A stretch of DNA of 64,000 bases, from positions 62,001-126,000 of the forward strand of contig JAALKD010000002.1 of NCBI GenBank assembly GCA_011088215.1. Direction: 5' to 3'. The notes under the pieces are model-generated. The model was not told the origin of the DNA and did not search any database. It saw only the letters and a list, made by a program, of their open reading frames with translations. This document shows positions 1 to 9,018 of this stretch, piece after piece. The position numbers and the translations under genes were made by a program. Every line of letters begins with the position of its first letter. Position 1 is the first letter of the stretch. The DNA comes from Sphingomonadales bacterium. Lineage in GTDB: Bacteria > Pseudomonadota > Alphaproteobacteria > Sphingomonadales > Kordiimonadaceae.

Positions 1-1
1 C

Positions 2-388
2 ACACCAAGCCATCACCGGGTGCATCATGCTAACAATCCGCGCTATCTTGATGCCAATTATGCTGGCGTATTCATGGCGTGGGACCGTATGTTCGGATCG
101 TTCATCCCAGAACGAAAAGACGAAGCCTGCCGTTATGGATTAGTAACTGACTTGGGGACCTTCAACCCGCTTAGGGTGGCAGTTCATGAGTGGCTTGGAA
201 TTTTCAAAGATATCTGGTCGGCGAAAGACTGGAAACACAAGGTCCTGTTTTTACTGGCCCCACCTGGCTGGACACCGGACGGCAGCCGAATGACCAGTGA
301 TATGATCCGGGCAGCCTGGCTGGAACGTGAAGCTATCAAGAAATCCGGCAAAGTGACAGGCGACAAAAACACAATCGCTGCGGAATAA
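2..388 (+). CDS. Sterol desaturase / fatty-acid hydroxylase family protein, C-terminal part
   Basis: The gene enters from the left edge, so only its last 128 codons are visible. The frame opens with the histidine cluster HHRVHHANN (bases 11-37), one of the di-iron-binding His boxes of the membrane fatty-acid hydroxylase/sterol desaturase superfamily, followed by NYAGVFMAWDRMFGSF, the block that normally comes after it. An internal GTG at base 20 lies inside this motif and is not the start. The enzyme should be an integral membrane di-iron oxygenase acting on a lipid. The substrate cannot be told. The C-terminus is a soluble tail rich in Lys and Trp. Confidence 0.8.
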   Translation, partial: TPSHHRVHHANNPRYLDANYAGVFMAWDRMFGSFIPERKDEACRYGLVTDLGTFNPLRVAVHEWLGIFKDIWSAKDWKHKVLFLLAPPGWTPDGSRMTSDMIRAAWLEREAIKKSGKVTGDKNTIAAE

Positions 389-424
389 GCGCTAAAAAAC
401 TTCCGGAACGAACCTGAGAAAAGC

Positions 425-598
425 CTAACTCTTTTTTTGGCTATTCCGTCGATCGATTAGAAAGCCAATAAGACCACCAAGAACGCCGCCCGCGAGAGCC
501 TCCAAACTTGGGATATACGGTAACCAAAGACCGCCAACAACACCGCCGAGCAGCCCCAAGAATACCATCACCCCGGTTACGGTTGGTTTTTTGTTCAT
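425..598 (-). CDS. Small glycine-rich membrane protein, 57 aa
   Basis: The start is placed at ATG 598 because GAGAGG stands eight to nine bases upstream. A longer frame from 652 has no such site. The product has two short hydrophobic stretches (about residues 8-27 and 33-47), both glycine-rich (GLLGGVVGGL and GGVLGGLIGF), and a basic tail RRNSQKK. This gives a helical hairpin with both ends probably cytoplasmic. It loosely resembles AtpI-like or glycine-zipper peptides, but I do not recognise a family. It is convergent with the desaturase-like gene and divergent from the thiolase. Confidence 0.5.
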   Translation of the reverse strand: MNKKPTVTGVMVFLGLLGGVVGGLWLPYIPSLEALAGGVLGGLIGFLIDRRNSQKKS

Positions 599-770
599 AT
601 TCTGCCTCTCAATCGCGCCATTTATAGCTGCCATGCATTTTTGGTCAATCAAATAACACTTGCGAAACTACAGTATTTTGGCCATTGTCCCGGCAAATTC
701 TGACGCCCTTTCCAAGGGCCTAACATCTGCGGCTTGCCTCCCCGCGCCGCGCACCAGTTGGAGCACACAT

Positions 771-1952
771 ATGTCTCAAGAAAAAATCGTAATCGTTGGC
801 ATGGCACGCACACCAATGGGCGGCTTGCTCGGTGATTTATCATCTGTTTCTGCCTCTGATTTAGGCGCAACGGCGATCACGGCCGCACTGAAAAATGCTA
901 AGGTCGACAGCGAAACAGTCGACGAAACTATAATGGGTTGTGTATTACCCGCCGGACAAGGCCAGGCGCCTGCTCGTCAAGCCAGCATCAAAGCAGGCAT
1001 TCCCAATTCAACTGGTGCGGTAACGGTTAATAAAATGTGCGGCTCAGGCATGAAAGCAATGATGCAAGCCCATGACAGTATTCTTGCCGGCACCAATGAC
1101 GTGGTTGTCGCAGGCGGTATGGAAAGCATGTCGTTGGCGCCGCACATGATGCCGAACGCCCGCACCGGCATCAAATACGGTAATGCCCAAATCATTGACC
1201 ATATGGCCCTGGACGGCCTCACCGACGCTTATGCTGGCGGTCCCATGGGCGTTTTCGCTGAACTGTGCGCTGAGCATTACCAGTTCACCCGCGAAGCGCA
1301 GGACGCCTATGCAATCGAGTCGCTCAAACGCGCTCAAAAGGCCATTGAAAATGGATCTTTTGAGGGAGAAGTAACGCCTGTTACCGTCAAAAGCCGGCGC
1401 GGTGACGTTGAGGTCAACCAAGACGAGCAACCGATGAAGGCTCGGTTCGACAAAATCCCCACGCTGCGCCCTGCTTTCAAGAAAGACGGCACAGTAACTG
1501 CGGCTAACGCCAGCTCCATTTCAGACGGTGCGGCTGCGCTGGTTATGATGACAGCCAAAGAGGCCGAGACGCGCGGTCTGACACCACTTGCCACAATTAA
1601 AGCGCATGCGAATTTCGCTCACGAACCGGAATGGTTCACCACAGCGCCAGTTACAGCGGTAAAAAGCGTGATGGAAAAAGCTGGGTGGACAGCCGACGAT
1701 GTAGACTTGTTTGAAATCAACGAAGCCTTCGCGGTTGTGCCGATGGCGGCAATGCAAGAACTTGGCCTTGATCATGCCAAAGTCAACGTAAACGGGGGCG
1801 CTTGCGCGCTTGGACACCCAATCGGTGCCTCCGGCGCACGCATCTGTGTTACGTTAATCAACGCACTGAAGAAACGCGACCTGAAAACTGGTGTCGCGAG
1901 CTTGTGCATTGGCGGCGGCGAAGCAACAGCGATCGCGATAGAATTGGCTTAA
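771..1952 (+). CDS. Acetyl-CoA acetyltransferase (thiolase)
   Basis: A 393-residue type II thiolase condensing two acetyl-CoA to acetoacetyl-CoA, or the reverse, in the cytoplasm. The nucleophilic Cys is near residue 90 in NKMCGSGMKA. The second active-site block GGACALGHPIGASG and the C-terminal CIGGGEA (second catalytic Cys) are intact. The start is ATG 771, preceded by TTGGAG, and begins MSQEKIVIVGMARTP, a standard thiolase N-terminus. Upstream in-frame codons from 660 are not conserved. An acyl-CoA dehydrogenase follows after 33 bases, so the pair is probably one fatty-acid, ketone-body or branched-chain degradation operon. Length is normal. Confidence 0.95.
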   Translation: MSQEKIVIVGMARTPMGGLLGDLSSVSASDLGATAITAALKNAKVDSETVDETIMGCVLPAGQGQAPARQASIKAGIPNSTGAVTVNKMCGSGMKAMMQAHDSILAGTNDVVVAGGMESMSLAPHMMPNARTGIKYGNAQIIDHMALDGLTDAYAGGPMGVFAELCAEHYQFTREAQDAYAIESLKRAQKAIENGSFEGEVTPVTVKSRRGDVEVNQDEQPMKARFDKIPTLRPAFKKDGTVTAANASSISDGAAALVMMTAKEAETRGLTPLATIKAHANFAHEPEWFTTAPVTAVKSVMEKAGWTADDVDLFEINEAFAVVPMAAMQELGLDHAKVNVNGGACALGHPIGASGARICVTLINALKKRDLKTGVASLCIGGGEATAIAIELA

Positions 1953-1985
1953 CAGACGCACACCAAAATTGGATAGGACCAAGTC

Positions 1986-3119
1986 ATGATGCTTTCTGAA
2001 GAACAACGCATGGTTCAGGACATGGCGCGCGCTTTCGCCCGGGACGAGATAGCGCCGAGAGCTGGTGATTGGGAAAAGTCTGGCGAAATTCCTGCAGAAT
2101 TTCTACGCGAAATGGGCGCACTTGGTCTTATGGGTATGACAGTGCCCGAGGAATGGGACGGTGCGGAAACGGACTATACATCCTACGCGCTTGCGCTGGT
2201 TGAAATTGCAGCCGGTGACGGTGGCCTTTCCACACTCATGAGCGTCAATAACGCACCCGTGTGTGCCGCTATCTTGGCGAACGGCAGCACCGAGCAAAAA
2301 GAGCGCTTTCTCAAACCCCTCGCCCGGGGCGACATGATCGGTGCCTTTTGCCTGACCGAACCGCAAGCTGGGTCTGACGCTTCACAGTTAAAAACAAAAG
2401 CTGAACGGACTAACAGCGGTTGGAAACTGAATGGTACCAAGCAATTTATCACGTCGGGCAAAATCGCGGGCGTCGCGATTGTGTTTGCGGTCACCGATCC
2501 AGCTGCTGGCAAGCGCGGACTGTCTGCCTTTTTAGTGCCAACCGACACACCGGGTTATCGAGTTGCCAGCGTTGAGCATAAGCTGGGCCAGAAGTCGTCG
2601 GACACCTGCCAAATCACCTTCGAAGACATGGAAGTGCCAACAGATTGTCTGATGGGCACCGAAGGTGACGGCTACAAAATTGCGCTTTCCAACTTGGAAA
2701 CCGGACGCATTGGTATCGCGGCCCAATCCGTGGGCATGGCGAAAGCGGCTTATGAATATGCCCTTGGATACGCCAAAGAACGCGAAACTTTCGGCAAACC
2801 TATCGTTGACCACCAAGCCGTTGGTTTTCGGTTGGCAGATATGGCAACAGAGCTACAAGCCGCGGAACTAATGGTTTTGAATGCTGCATCCAAAAAAGAC
2901 GCTGGCCAACCCTGCCTCAAGGAAGCATGCATGGCTAAATTATTTGCCAGCGAAATGGCAGAAAAAATCTGTTCAGCAGCCATTCAAACCCTTGGTGGCT
3001 ACGGTTACTTGTCAGAATATCCCGTCGAACGTATCTACCGCGATGTGAAGGTGTGCCAAATTTACGAAGGCACATCAGACATTCAGCGCATGGTAATCAA
3101 CCGCGAAATTAAGAAATAG
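1986..3119 (+). CDS. Acyl-CoA dehydrogenase
   Basis: A 377-residue flavoprotein oxidising acyl-CoA to enoyl-CoA and passing electrons to ETF. The blocks are in family order: helical N-domain, GAFCLTEPQAGSDAS (FAD/substrate loop), the KQFITSG strand, ERETFGKPIVDHQ, QTLGGYGY and IYEGTSDIQRMVI. The last carries the catalytic Glu of the short/medium-chain class. AGGA lies ahead of the tandem ATGATG at 1986. It is cotranscribed with the thiolase. Chain-length specificity cannot be read from sequence. The stop codon lies inside the terminator stem. Confidence 0.95.
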   Translation: MMLSEEQRMVQDMARAFARDEIAPRAGDWEKSGEIPAEFLREMGALGLMGMTVPEEWDGAETDYTSYALALVEIAAGDGGLSTLMSVNNAPVCAAILANGSTEQKERFLKPLARGDMIGAFCLTEPQAGSDASQLKTKAERTNSGWKLNGTKQFITSGKIAGVAIVFAVTDPAAGKRGLSAFLVPTDTPGYRVASVEHKLGQKSSDTCQITFEDMEVPTDCLMGTEGDGYKIALSNLETGRIGIAAQSVGMAKAAYEYALGYAKERETFGKPIVDHQAVGFRLADMATELQAAELMVLNAASKKDAGQPCLKEACMAKLFASEMAEKICSAAIQTLGGYGYLSEYPVERIYRDVKVCQIYEGTSDIQRMVINREIKK

Positions 3120-3143
3120 CGCTCCCAAGGGAACGCTATTTTT
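3116..3143 (+). terminator. Rho-independent terminator of the thiolase operon
   Basis: ATAGCG-C-TCCC pairs with GGGA-A-CGCTAT across an AA loop, with one C/A mismatch, followed by TTTTT. The stem includes the dehydrogenase stop codon. On the other strand the T-tract is poorer, so it mainly serves the plus strand. Confidence 0.75.
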
Positions 3144-3144
3144 G

Positions 3145-3696
3145 TTAGAAACTGAAAAGCAGACCTGCACCAACCGTGGTTATATCAGCGTCATCGCTAG
3201 CGGCATGATATTGCCCGCGCAAGCGTAGTCCGAACCAGCTGGTTGGCATGTATTCGACACCGGCCTCAAACACAATACCGTCGGCCGACCCGCCTGTTTG
3301 CTGCTCGTTGGCTACGTCAATGGAGGTGTAACCGGCGCCGCCGTACCACATAACCTTATTGTTGGGCGTATAGCCGACTTTGGCTATGATACTGGCATAG
3401 CCATCTAGGATATCGAAGCCAATTGCGGTGCTTTCATTAGTATCAATCAACGCTGCAGTACCCTCGATGCCATAAACCAGGCCACTATCTGTTTGCTGGC
3501 GTAATCCAGCGAAAAAGTCGATATACCCGCCGTCGCCACCAGAGCTATAGTCGCCGAAACCGCCGCCCAATCCACCATAAAGACCAGAAAAGCGTTTTTC
3601 CTCGTTTGCCCCGCTATCGTCTTGTCGGGCCTGCGCTGCAGTACCTATCATCGCAGCGAACATCAGTCCGCCTATGATCAACATAGTCTTTTTCAT
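3145..3696 (-). CDS. Outer-membrane beta-barrel protein
   Basis: A 183-residue protein with a Sec signal peptide (MKKTMLIIGG, cleavage after AAQA) and then alternating amphipathic strands rich in Gly, Tyr and Phe. It ends in LLFSF, the C-terminal aromatic signature recognised by the BAM complex. The size suits an eight-stranded OmpA/OmpW-like barrel (repeated YGGLGGGFG, YGIEGTA, YGGAGYTSI, LRLRGQYH blocks). GGGAAATTT stands before ATG 3696. No ligand or function can be inferred. It is a single gene, convergent with the thiolase operon. Confidence 0.75.
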   Translation of the reverse strand: MKKTMLIIGGLMFAAMIGTAAQARQDDSGANEEKRFSGLYGGLGGGFGDYSSGGDGGYIDFFAGLRQQTDSGLVYGIEGTAALIDTNESTAIGFDILDGYASIIAKVGYTPNNKVMWYGGAGYTSIDVANEQQTGGSADGIVFEAGVEYMPTSWFGLRLRGQYHAASDDADITTVGAGLLFSF

Positions 3697-3793
3697 AAAT
3701 TTCCCAATCGTTGCTAAACTGTTGTTTTACATATACTTGTAACTGCAGTTACGCATCCTACGTGTAAATATGACTAAAATTGGGCAAGATAGA

Positions 3794-4606
3794 CTAGTCT
3801 CGGGCAAGCATGCTCTCTATTTCGGTGAGCATGTCATATGCTGCTTTTTTCCCCAAAGCGATCAGCTCATCCGCTTTAGTAAAATCTGCCATGTCGATAT
3901 GACCAATGCGCGGCGAAATCAAAACATCGGGACGATCACTTCTTAAGTTGGCTTGACTAAGCGCCCGCAGTGCAAGCGACCAACCAGCTCGCGCTGACTT
4001 CATCGCCGCCAACGCTGGCTTGTCACCGTTCGGGTCAAACCCCAGCCTACGCGAACGACCCGGATAGTCACCCTGCAGGTCCACGGCAATGATTTTATCC
4101 GCACCCAAGTCCCTTGCGGCTTGCACGGGTATTGGGTCGGCGACGCCACCGTCCACCAACAACAATCGGGCCGTTTGTATCGGTGGCAACATCCCAGGTA
4201 TCGCTGACGATGCCCTCAGCGCGGTAACCACATCACCCTCATCCAGCACGACCTTTTCGCCCGAATATAAATCAGCGGCAACAGCCGCGAATGGTTTAGC
4301 AAGTTGTTCGATGGTCTGGTGGCCAAAATGGCCACGCAAGCGCTGCTCAATTTTTCCGGCACCAAGCAAACTGCCTTTACTGAAGCCAAACTCACCCATG
4401 GATAGCATGTCGCGCAACGATATTTCACGGGCCACATCTTCCAATTCGTCGACAATATCAGCGGCGATGCATGCACCAACTATGGCACCGATGCTGGTTC
4501 CGGCCACCACATCAATAGGCACGCCTTCAGCTTCCAGAACCCGCACAACACCTATGTGCGCCCACCCAAGACCAGCGCCGCCGCCGAGAGCTAACCCTAT
4601 TGCCAT
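3794..4606 (-). CDS. Patatin-like phospholipase (RssA-type)
   Basis: A 270-residue serine hydrolase of the bacterial patatin family. It has the oxyanion loop GGGAGLGWAHIG near the N-terminus, the nucleophile elbow GTSIG and the catalytic Asp in DGGVADPIP, so the Ser-Asp dyad is complete. The start is taken at ATG 4606 because GGAG lies seven to eight bases upstream and the protein then begins MAIGLALGGGAGLG. Seventeen further upstream codons (to 4657) look unrelated. It probably deacylates phospholipids at the inner membrane or in the cytoplasm. It is transcribed in the same direction as the oxidoreductase upstream but 74 bases away. Confidence 0.9.
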   Translation of the reverse strand: MAIGLALGGGAGLGWAHIGVVRVLEAEGVPIDVVAGTSIGAIVGACIAADIVDELEDVAREISLRDMLSMGEFGFSKGSLLGAGKIEQRLRGHFGHQTIEQLAKPFAAVAADLYSGEKVVLDEGDVVTALRASSAIPGMLPPIQTARLLLVDGGVADPIPVQAARDLGADKIIAVDLQGDYPGRSRRLGFDPNGDKPALAAMKSARAGWSLALRALSQANLRSDRPDVLISPRIGHIDMADFTKADELIALGKKAAYDMLTEIESMLARD

Positions 4607-4680
4607 CGCTTCACTCCATTTTCTTTTAGAAATGGGTACCGACCGCAAGGGTTGCAAGTTATTCCAAACAGAATGCCTTG

Positions 4681-5979
4681 TTATAGAATGCCGGGATTCT
4701 GCTGCGCATTCATCGTTGCCACGATGGCCGGGTCGTTATAGCGCATTGGAGACAACATAGCCGCATAGCCTGGCAAGTCCTGGTTCAGCATATGCCTAGC
4801 GACCAAATCACCGCTGGCGCAGGCCGCCATGGTGCCAAAGCCAGATAAAGCACCAGCGAGATAAAATCCGTCCACCTCTGTTGGACCGAGCAGCGGCCAG
4901 TTTTCTTTTGTGAGCGTATAATATCCACCGTAATGAACCGTGCTGCGCGGAAATTGATCATCAAATTCGGGCGTAAAGGAAACCGGCACAGAGGCTGAGT
5001 TGTAGGCCCAACCGAGCTTGAGCCAGGTTCCGCGGTCTCCGCCCTCAGGCCGACAGTGTACTGCACCTGGTAGTTCACCTGCGAGCCATGCAAAATCCGG
5101 ATCCTCCGCCAACAACCCCCGCTCATCTTCGTCCCAGTCCAAACATTGCGGGTCTAGATCAATGGCAAACGGCATAGTGCGCGCTATCGTTTTCTTGGTG
5201 TCTTCAAACGCAATTTTTTGCTGAATCCAGTTCTCAACTGGCAGGTCGATACCTAGCATGTTGGCAATTTCGCCGACAAAAGGCCCAGCAGCATTTACAA
5301 TGCGCGTTGCCTGAACGAAGTTGCCAGCACCGGCAAGCCGCACAGAAAAAGCCTCCGCGTGATCAATGTGATCAACCTTACCGGTCAATCGTTTGCCGCC
5401 AGCTTCCTTAAATGCTTGCAGCATATATTGCCCCATTTGCTGGCCGCTGATCATCCCGGCGCGCCGTATATGGATCACCGACCGCACTTCTTTGTCGAAG
5501 TAAGGAAACGTTTTTTCTATCACTGCTTTGTCGGTTATCACATCAACACCGTTCGGCGCACTTTTCCAATCTTCCACGATCGCAGGCCGATAACCGCCAT
5601 TTGCATCGCCAACGTGCATCCGTATCTGATTTTCAGGGCTATCGGTGTAGCCAGCCTCAAGTTCCCTTAGGTGATCATCAATATCGATTTGTCGCGTCGC
5701 CAACACATAGCCCCGCCGGGTCATTTGAAGAATATTGTCACTCTCAAGTGCAATCTCCTCCATCAGGTCGATACTTCTATCGGTGAAGGCGCGCATCATT
5801 GGGTTAGGCCACCAGTTGCGGTAATTTTCACCTGACTGCGCCGATGTGAAGGCCATCGGTTGCCCGCAGTCTACCAAGGTTACATCCAGCGATGGATCAT
5901 GTTTTTTCAAATAATAAGCGACAGCTATGCCCACGCTGCCAGCACCGATCACCAATGTGTCTGTTTGAAGCTTATTCAC
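4681..5979 (-). CDS. FAD-dependent oxidoreductase (DAO family)
   Basis: A 432-residue flavoenzyme of the D-amino-acid oxidase/sarcosine-glycine oxidase fold. The N-terminal Rossmann motif VIGAGSVGIAVAYYL is followed by an acidic strand end (VTLVD). A second FAD-contacting block near the C-terminus reads FYLAGALSGFGTMAAC. The substrate is unknown. Candidates are secondary amines or imino acids. Its start overlaps the end of mobA by eight bases, so the two are translationally coupled, although no biochemical link to molybdenum metabolism is obvious. Confidence 0.85.
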   Translation of the reverse strand: MNKLQTDTLVIGAGSVGIAVAYYLKKHDPSLDVTLVDCGQPMAFTSAQSGENYRNWWPNPMMRAFTDRSIDLMEEIALESDNILQMTRRGYVLATRQIDIDDHLRELEAGYTDSPENQIRMHVGDANGGYRPAIVEDWKSAPNGVDVITDKAVIEKTFPYFDKEVRSVIHIRRAGMISGQQMGQYMLQAFKEAGGKRLTGKVDHIDHAEAFSVRLAGAGNFVQATRIVNAAGPFVGEIANMLGIDLPVENWIQQKIAFEDTKKTIARTMPFAIDLDPQCLDWDEDERGLLAEDPDFAWLAGELPGAVHCRPEGGDRGTWLKLGWAYNSASVPVSFTPEFDDQFPRSTVHYGGYYTLTKENWPLLGPTEVDGFYLAGALSGFGTMAACASGDLVARHMLNQDLPGYAAMLSPMRYNDPAIVATMNAQQNPGIL

Positions 5980-6568
5980 GGCCTTTCGCCCCTAATAAAA
6001 TTTGCTTAGCTTTTTCAATATCTTCGGCTGTGTTGACATTAAAAAACTGTTCGTAGCCAACCGCCTCGAATGAAACCTCTTGCACCTGCAACAAGTCCAG
6101 CATCCGGTTTACAGTGCGTACATCTCCATCTGTGTGGGCACGGGCGAATGTTGGCAGACAAGCCAACGGCCACAAGGTGCATAAACCGTGCCGCCGGCCA
6201 TCTTCAACCGCACATGTTGGCCGTTGCCCATCACTATGCGCCGATAATTGCGCGACGATGTCATGGGGGAAAAACGGTACATCGATCGGCATGGTTAGCA
6301 ACATATTTGCGCTAATAGATTGTGCCCACTCAAGACCGAGCAAGACACCAGCCAATGGACCAGCTCGCGCACCCTCTGGTTCATGAAGTACCGTAATTTT
6401 TTCGCGTGAATAACCTCGCGGCAAATTCACCGCAATCGAGCCAACTTGCGGCGCCAAGTGCGCAGCGACATGGTCCAGCAAAGGCCGGTCGCCCAAAAGC
6501 GTTTGAAATTTATGTACGCCCAACCGGTGGGATCGTCCACCCGCTAAAATCAGCCCTGCAGTATTCAT
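5972..6568 (-). CDS. mobA: Molybdenum cofactor guanylyltransferase MobA
   Basis: A 198-residue nucleotidyltransferase joining GMP to molybdopterin to form MGD, the cofactor of DMSO-reductase-family enzymes. The N-terminal signature LAGGRSHRLGVHKF matches LAGG-x-S-x-R-x-G-x-x-K, although the usual Asp before the Lys is His. TMPIDVPFFP supplies the metal-binding Asp. FNVNTAEDIEKA is the family C-terminal block. It diverges from a large molybdopterin oxidoreductase 99 bases away that would need exactly this cofactor, which supports the call. Confidence 0.85.
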   Translation of the reverse strand: MNTAGLILAGGRSHRLGVHKFQTLLGDRPLLDHVAAHLAPQVGSIAVNLPRGYSREKITVLHEPEGARAGPLAGVLLGLEWAQSISANMLLTMPIDVPFFPHDIVAQLSAHSDGQRPTCAVEDGRRHGLCTLWPLACLPTFARAHTDGDVRTVNRMLDLLQVQEVSFEAVGYEQFFNVNTAEDIEKAKQILLGAKGRE

Positions 6569-6667
6569 TTTTGAAGCTGCGCCATTTGTGGTGTATAAAA
6601 ATTGTCAGTTACGACACTCTGTTTCGCCCAAAGAAACACTAGGCAAACTACTATCGGGGATCACTAT

Positions 6668-8869
6668 ATGACCATCAACGCCAAAACCAAGCCACTTGTT
6701 GTCGGTGGTGGCGTAAAAAAGGTGCTTTATACCCTCAGTACTGTGCGCAAGATGGGAGTAAAAAAAGCCGCCAAGGCGTTAAATTCCCATAACACCTACA
6801 AGGCCTGCGCACTAGGAATGGGTGGTCAACTGGGCGGCATGACCAACGAATCCGGGGAATTCCCTTCGGTATGCAACAAAAGTGTTCAGGCACAGTCCAG
6901 CGACGTACAGGCGGCAATACCCGTTGAAATATTCAAACACACACTCGATGAACTACAGGAGCTTGACGGGCGCGAGATGGAGCGGTTGGGCCGCCTAAAC
7001 ACGCCGCTGCACAAACGCACAGGCGCTGACAAATTCACCCCTATCAGCTGGGGTCGTGCAATGGAGATTGCTGTCAACAGATTCGGAAAAACAGATCCAG
7101 CGCGCAGCTTTTTTTATTCCTCCGGCCGCTCCTCCAACGAGGCAGCCTTTATTTTCCAGCTTTTTGCCCGCCTATACGGCACCAACAATGTCAACAATTG
7201 CAGTTATTACTGCCATCAAGCCACCAGTGTTGCGCTTGGATCAACGGTTGGAACCGGCACATCAACCATAGAATTGGAAGATTTGGATGGGTGCGACCTG
7301 ATTTTCGTGGTCGGCGCTAATCCCTCGTCTAACCACCCGCGTTTTATCCATAAGCTGAAAACCTGCCGAGAAAGAGGTGGCTCCGTCGTGGTAATAAACC
7401 CCGCAAAAGAGCCTGGATTGGTGAAATTTGCGGTGCCTAAAAGCCCCAAATCAATGCTTGCCGGTGGCAGCGAAATCGCTTCTGACTATCTACAACCCAA
7501 TATTGGCAGCGATGTTGCAGTTTTTACCGGACTGGCGAAAGCAGTGGTTGAACAAGGCGGAACCAACGATGCTTTTATTGACCAATTCACCGATGATTAT
7601 GATGACTTTTTAGCGTCACTTGACGAAGCAGACTGGCAAACTCTGTGTGCCACAACAGGATTGAACAAAGATGATTTCGATCGCGTCGCCGCGCTTTACG
7701 TGAAATCAAAAAAGACCATTTTTGCCTGGGGTATGGGCCTGACACATCATATCAACGGTGTAGCCAATATAGAAAGCCTGGTTAATTTGGCGTTGCTGCG
7801 CGGCATGATTGGCACGCAGCACGCGGGCTTGTTACCACTGCGCGGGCATTCAAACGTACAGGGCATAGGCACCATAGGAGTAAAGCCGCTATTGCAAGAC
7901 GATGTTATGGCCCGAATGGAAAGCGCCTTTGACATCACCCTACCCCGCACCGACGGCATGGACACCATGGCATGCATGAATGCCGCCCATCGCGGTGACA
8001 TTGACACCGCAATGATCATGGGCGGTAACCTTTTAGCCGCCAATCCTAACACCAGTTGGGCGACCAAAGCCCTTGATAACATTGGTTTTAAAATGTTTTT
8101 GACCACCACCCTCAACAAAGGCCATGTAAACGGCGTAGGCGCAGGGGAAAGCCTGATTTTACCAGTAACGGCCCGCGACGAAGAGTGGAGCCCGACCACC
8201 CAGGAAAGCATGTTCAATTTTGTTCGCCTAAGTGACGGAGGCATCACTCGCCATGACTGTGTGCGCCCTGAAAGTGTTATTTTGAGTGACTTGGCTGACA
8301 GCCTGCTTCCTGACTTGCCGTTCAAGTTTAGCGACTTTAAAAACCATCAAAACACCCGACAGGCGATTGCGGAGATTGTTCCGGGGTTAGAAGCCCTGGC
8401 TGACATCGACGTTGCGCGACAAGAATTCCATATCAGCGGACGCCTGATCCATACGCCAAAATTTAAAACCCCATCGGGCAAAGCGCGGTTCCAGACATGC
8501 GCCATGCCGCCACCAATTGTTGGCAAAACCAAGTATCCTTTCAGGCTTGCCACGCTACGCAGCGAAGGCCAATTCAATTCGATTATCTATGAAAACCATG
8601 ACAGTTACCGACAAACCGACGACCGCTGGTGTGTAATGATGAACCAAGACGACATTAATGCATTGGGATTAAGCCGCGGCGATAAAGTTTCTTTAAAGTC
8701 GGCGTTTGGTGAAATGCTGGCGGTGAAAATTTTTGCGTTCGATGTGCCACGGGGCAATTTACTTTGTTATTACCCTGAGGCGAATGCGCTAACCGGTACA
8801 GCGATTGATGAACGCAGCAGAACGCCCTCGTTTAAAAACACGGCTGTCGCAATTGAAACTACGACCTAG
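6668..8869 (+). CDS. Molybdopterin-dependent oxidoreductase, FdhF/YdeP family
   Basis: A 733-residue bis-MGD enzyme of the formate-dehydrogenase-alpha-like branch. Visible blocks are ACALGMGGQLGGM near the N-terminus, FFYSSGRSSNEAAF, NCSYYCHQATSVALGS at the metal-site loop, FVVGANPSSNHPR, LLPLRGHSNVQG, MGGNLLAANP and the C-terminal molydopterin-dinucleotide domain from about residue 615. The ATG at 6668 has GGGGA upstream. Codons from 6602 are non-conserved. No separate beta or gamma subunit is adjacent, as in YdeP-type single-subunit enzymes. The substrate is unknown: formate, or a role in acid or oxidative stress, are family precedents. The neighbouring mobA supplies the cofactor. Confidence 0.88.
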   Translation: MTINAKTKPLVVGGGVKKVLYTLSTVRKMGVKKAAKALNSHNTYKACALGMGGQLGGMTNESGEFPSVCNKSVQAQSSDVQAAIPVEIFKHTLDELQELDGREMERLGRLNTPLHKRTGADKFTPISWGRAMEIAVNRFGKTDPARSFFYSSGRSSNEAAFIFQLFARLYGTNNVNNCSYYCHQATSVALGSTVGTGTSTIELEDLDGCDLIFVVGANPSSNHPRFIHKLKTCRERGGSVVVINPAKEPGLVKFAVPKSPKSMLAGGSEIASDYLQPNIGSDVAVFTGLAKAVVEQGGTNDAFIDQFTDDYDDFLASLDEADWQTLCATTGLNKDDFDRVAALYVKSKKTIFAWGMGLTHHINGVANIESLVNLALLRGMIGTQHAGLLPLRGHSNVQGIGTIGVKPLLQDDVMARMESAFDITLPRTDGMDTMACMNAAHRGDIDTAMIMGGNLLAANPNTSWATKALDNIGFKMFLTTTLNKGHVNGVGAGESLILPVTARDEEWSPTTQESMFNFVRLSDGGITRHDCVRPESVILSDLADSLLPDLPFKFSDFKNHQNTRQAIAEIVPGLEALADIDVARQEFHISGRLIHTPKFKTPSGKARFQTCAMPPPIVGKTKYPFRLATLRSEGQFNSIIYENHDSYRQTDDRWCVMMNQDDINALGLSRGDKVSLKSAFGEMLAVKIFAFDVPRGNLLCYYPEANALTGTAIDERSRTPSFKNTAVAIETTT

Positions 8870-9018
8870 GTTTCGCATACCACACTGCCAAACGGCGCTA
8901 TCTTCGATTATTTTGTCCCATTGGGTACTACACCTGTCCCGCAAGCAACATCATCCGTTTGCCGACCTATCCTCCTGTTAACAATAGTGGCAATTCACAG
9001 TTCGAACAGGAATCATTC

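Noticed and set aside
4089-4760. Long plus-strand open frame opposite the patatin gene
   Set aside because: Pure antisense shadow: low-complexity Ser/Thr/Pro/Ala translation without a ribosome site, over a well-supported gene.
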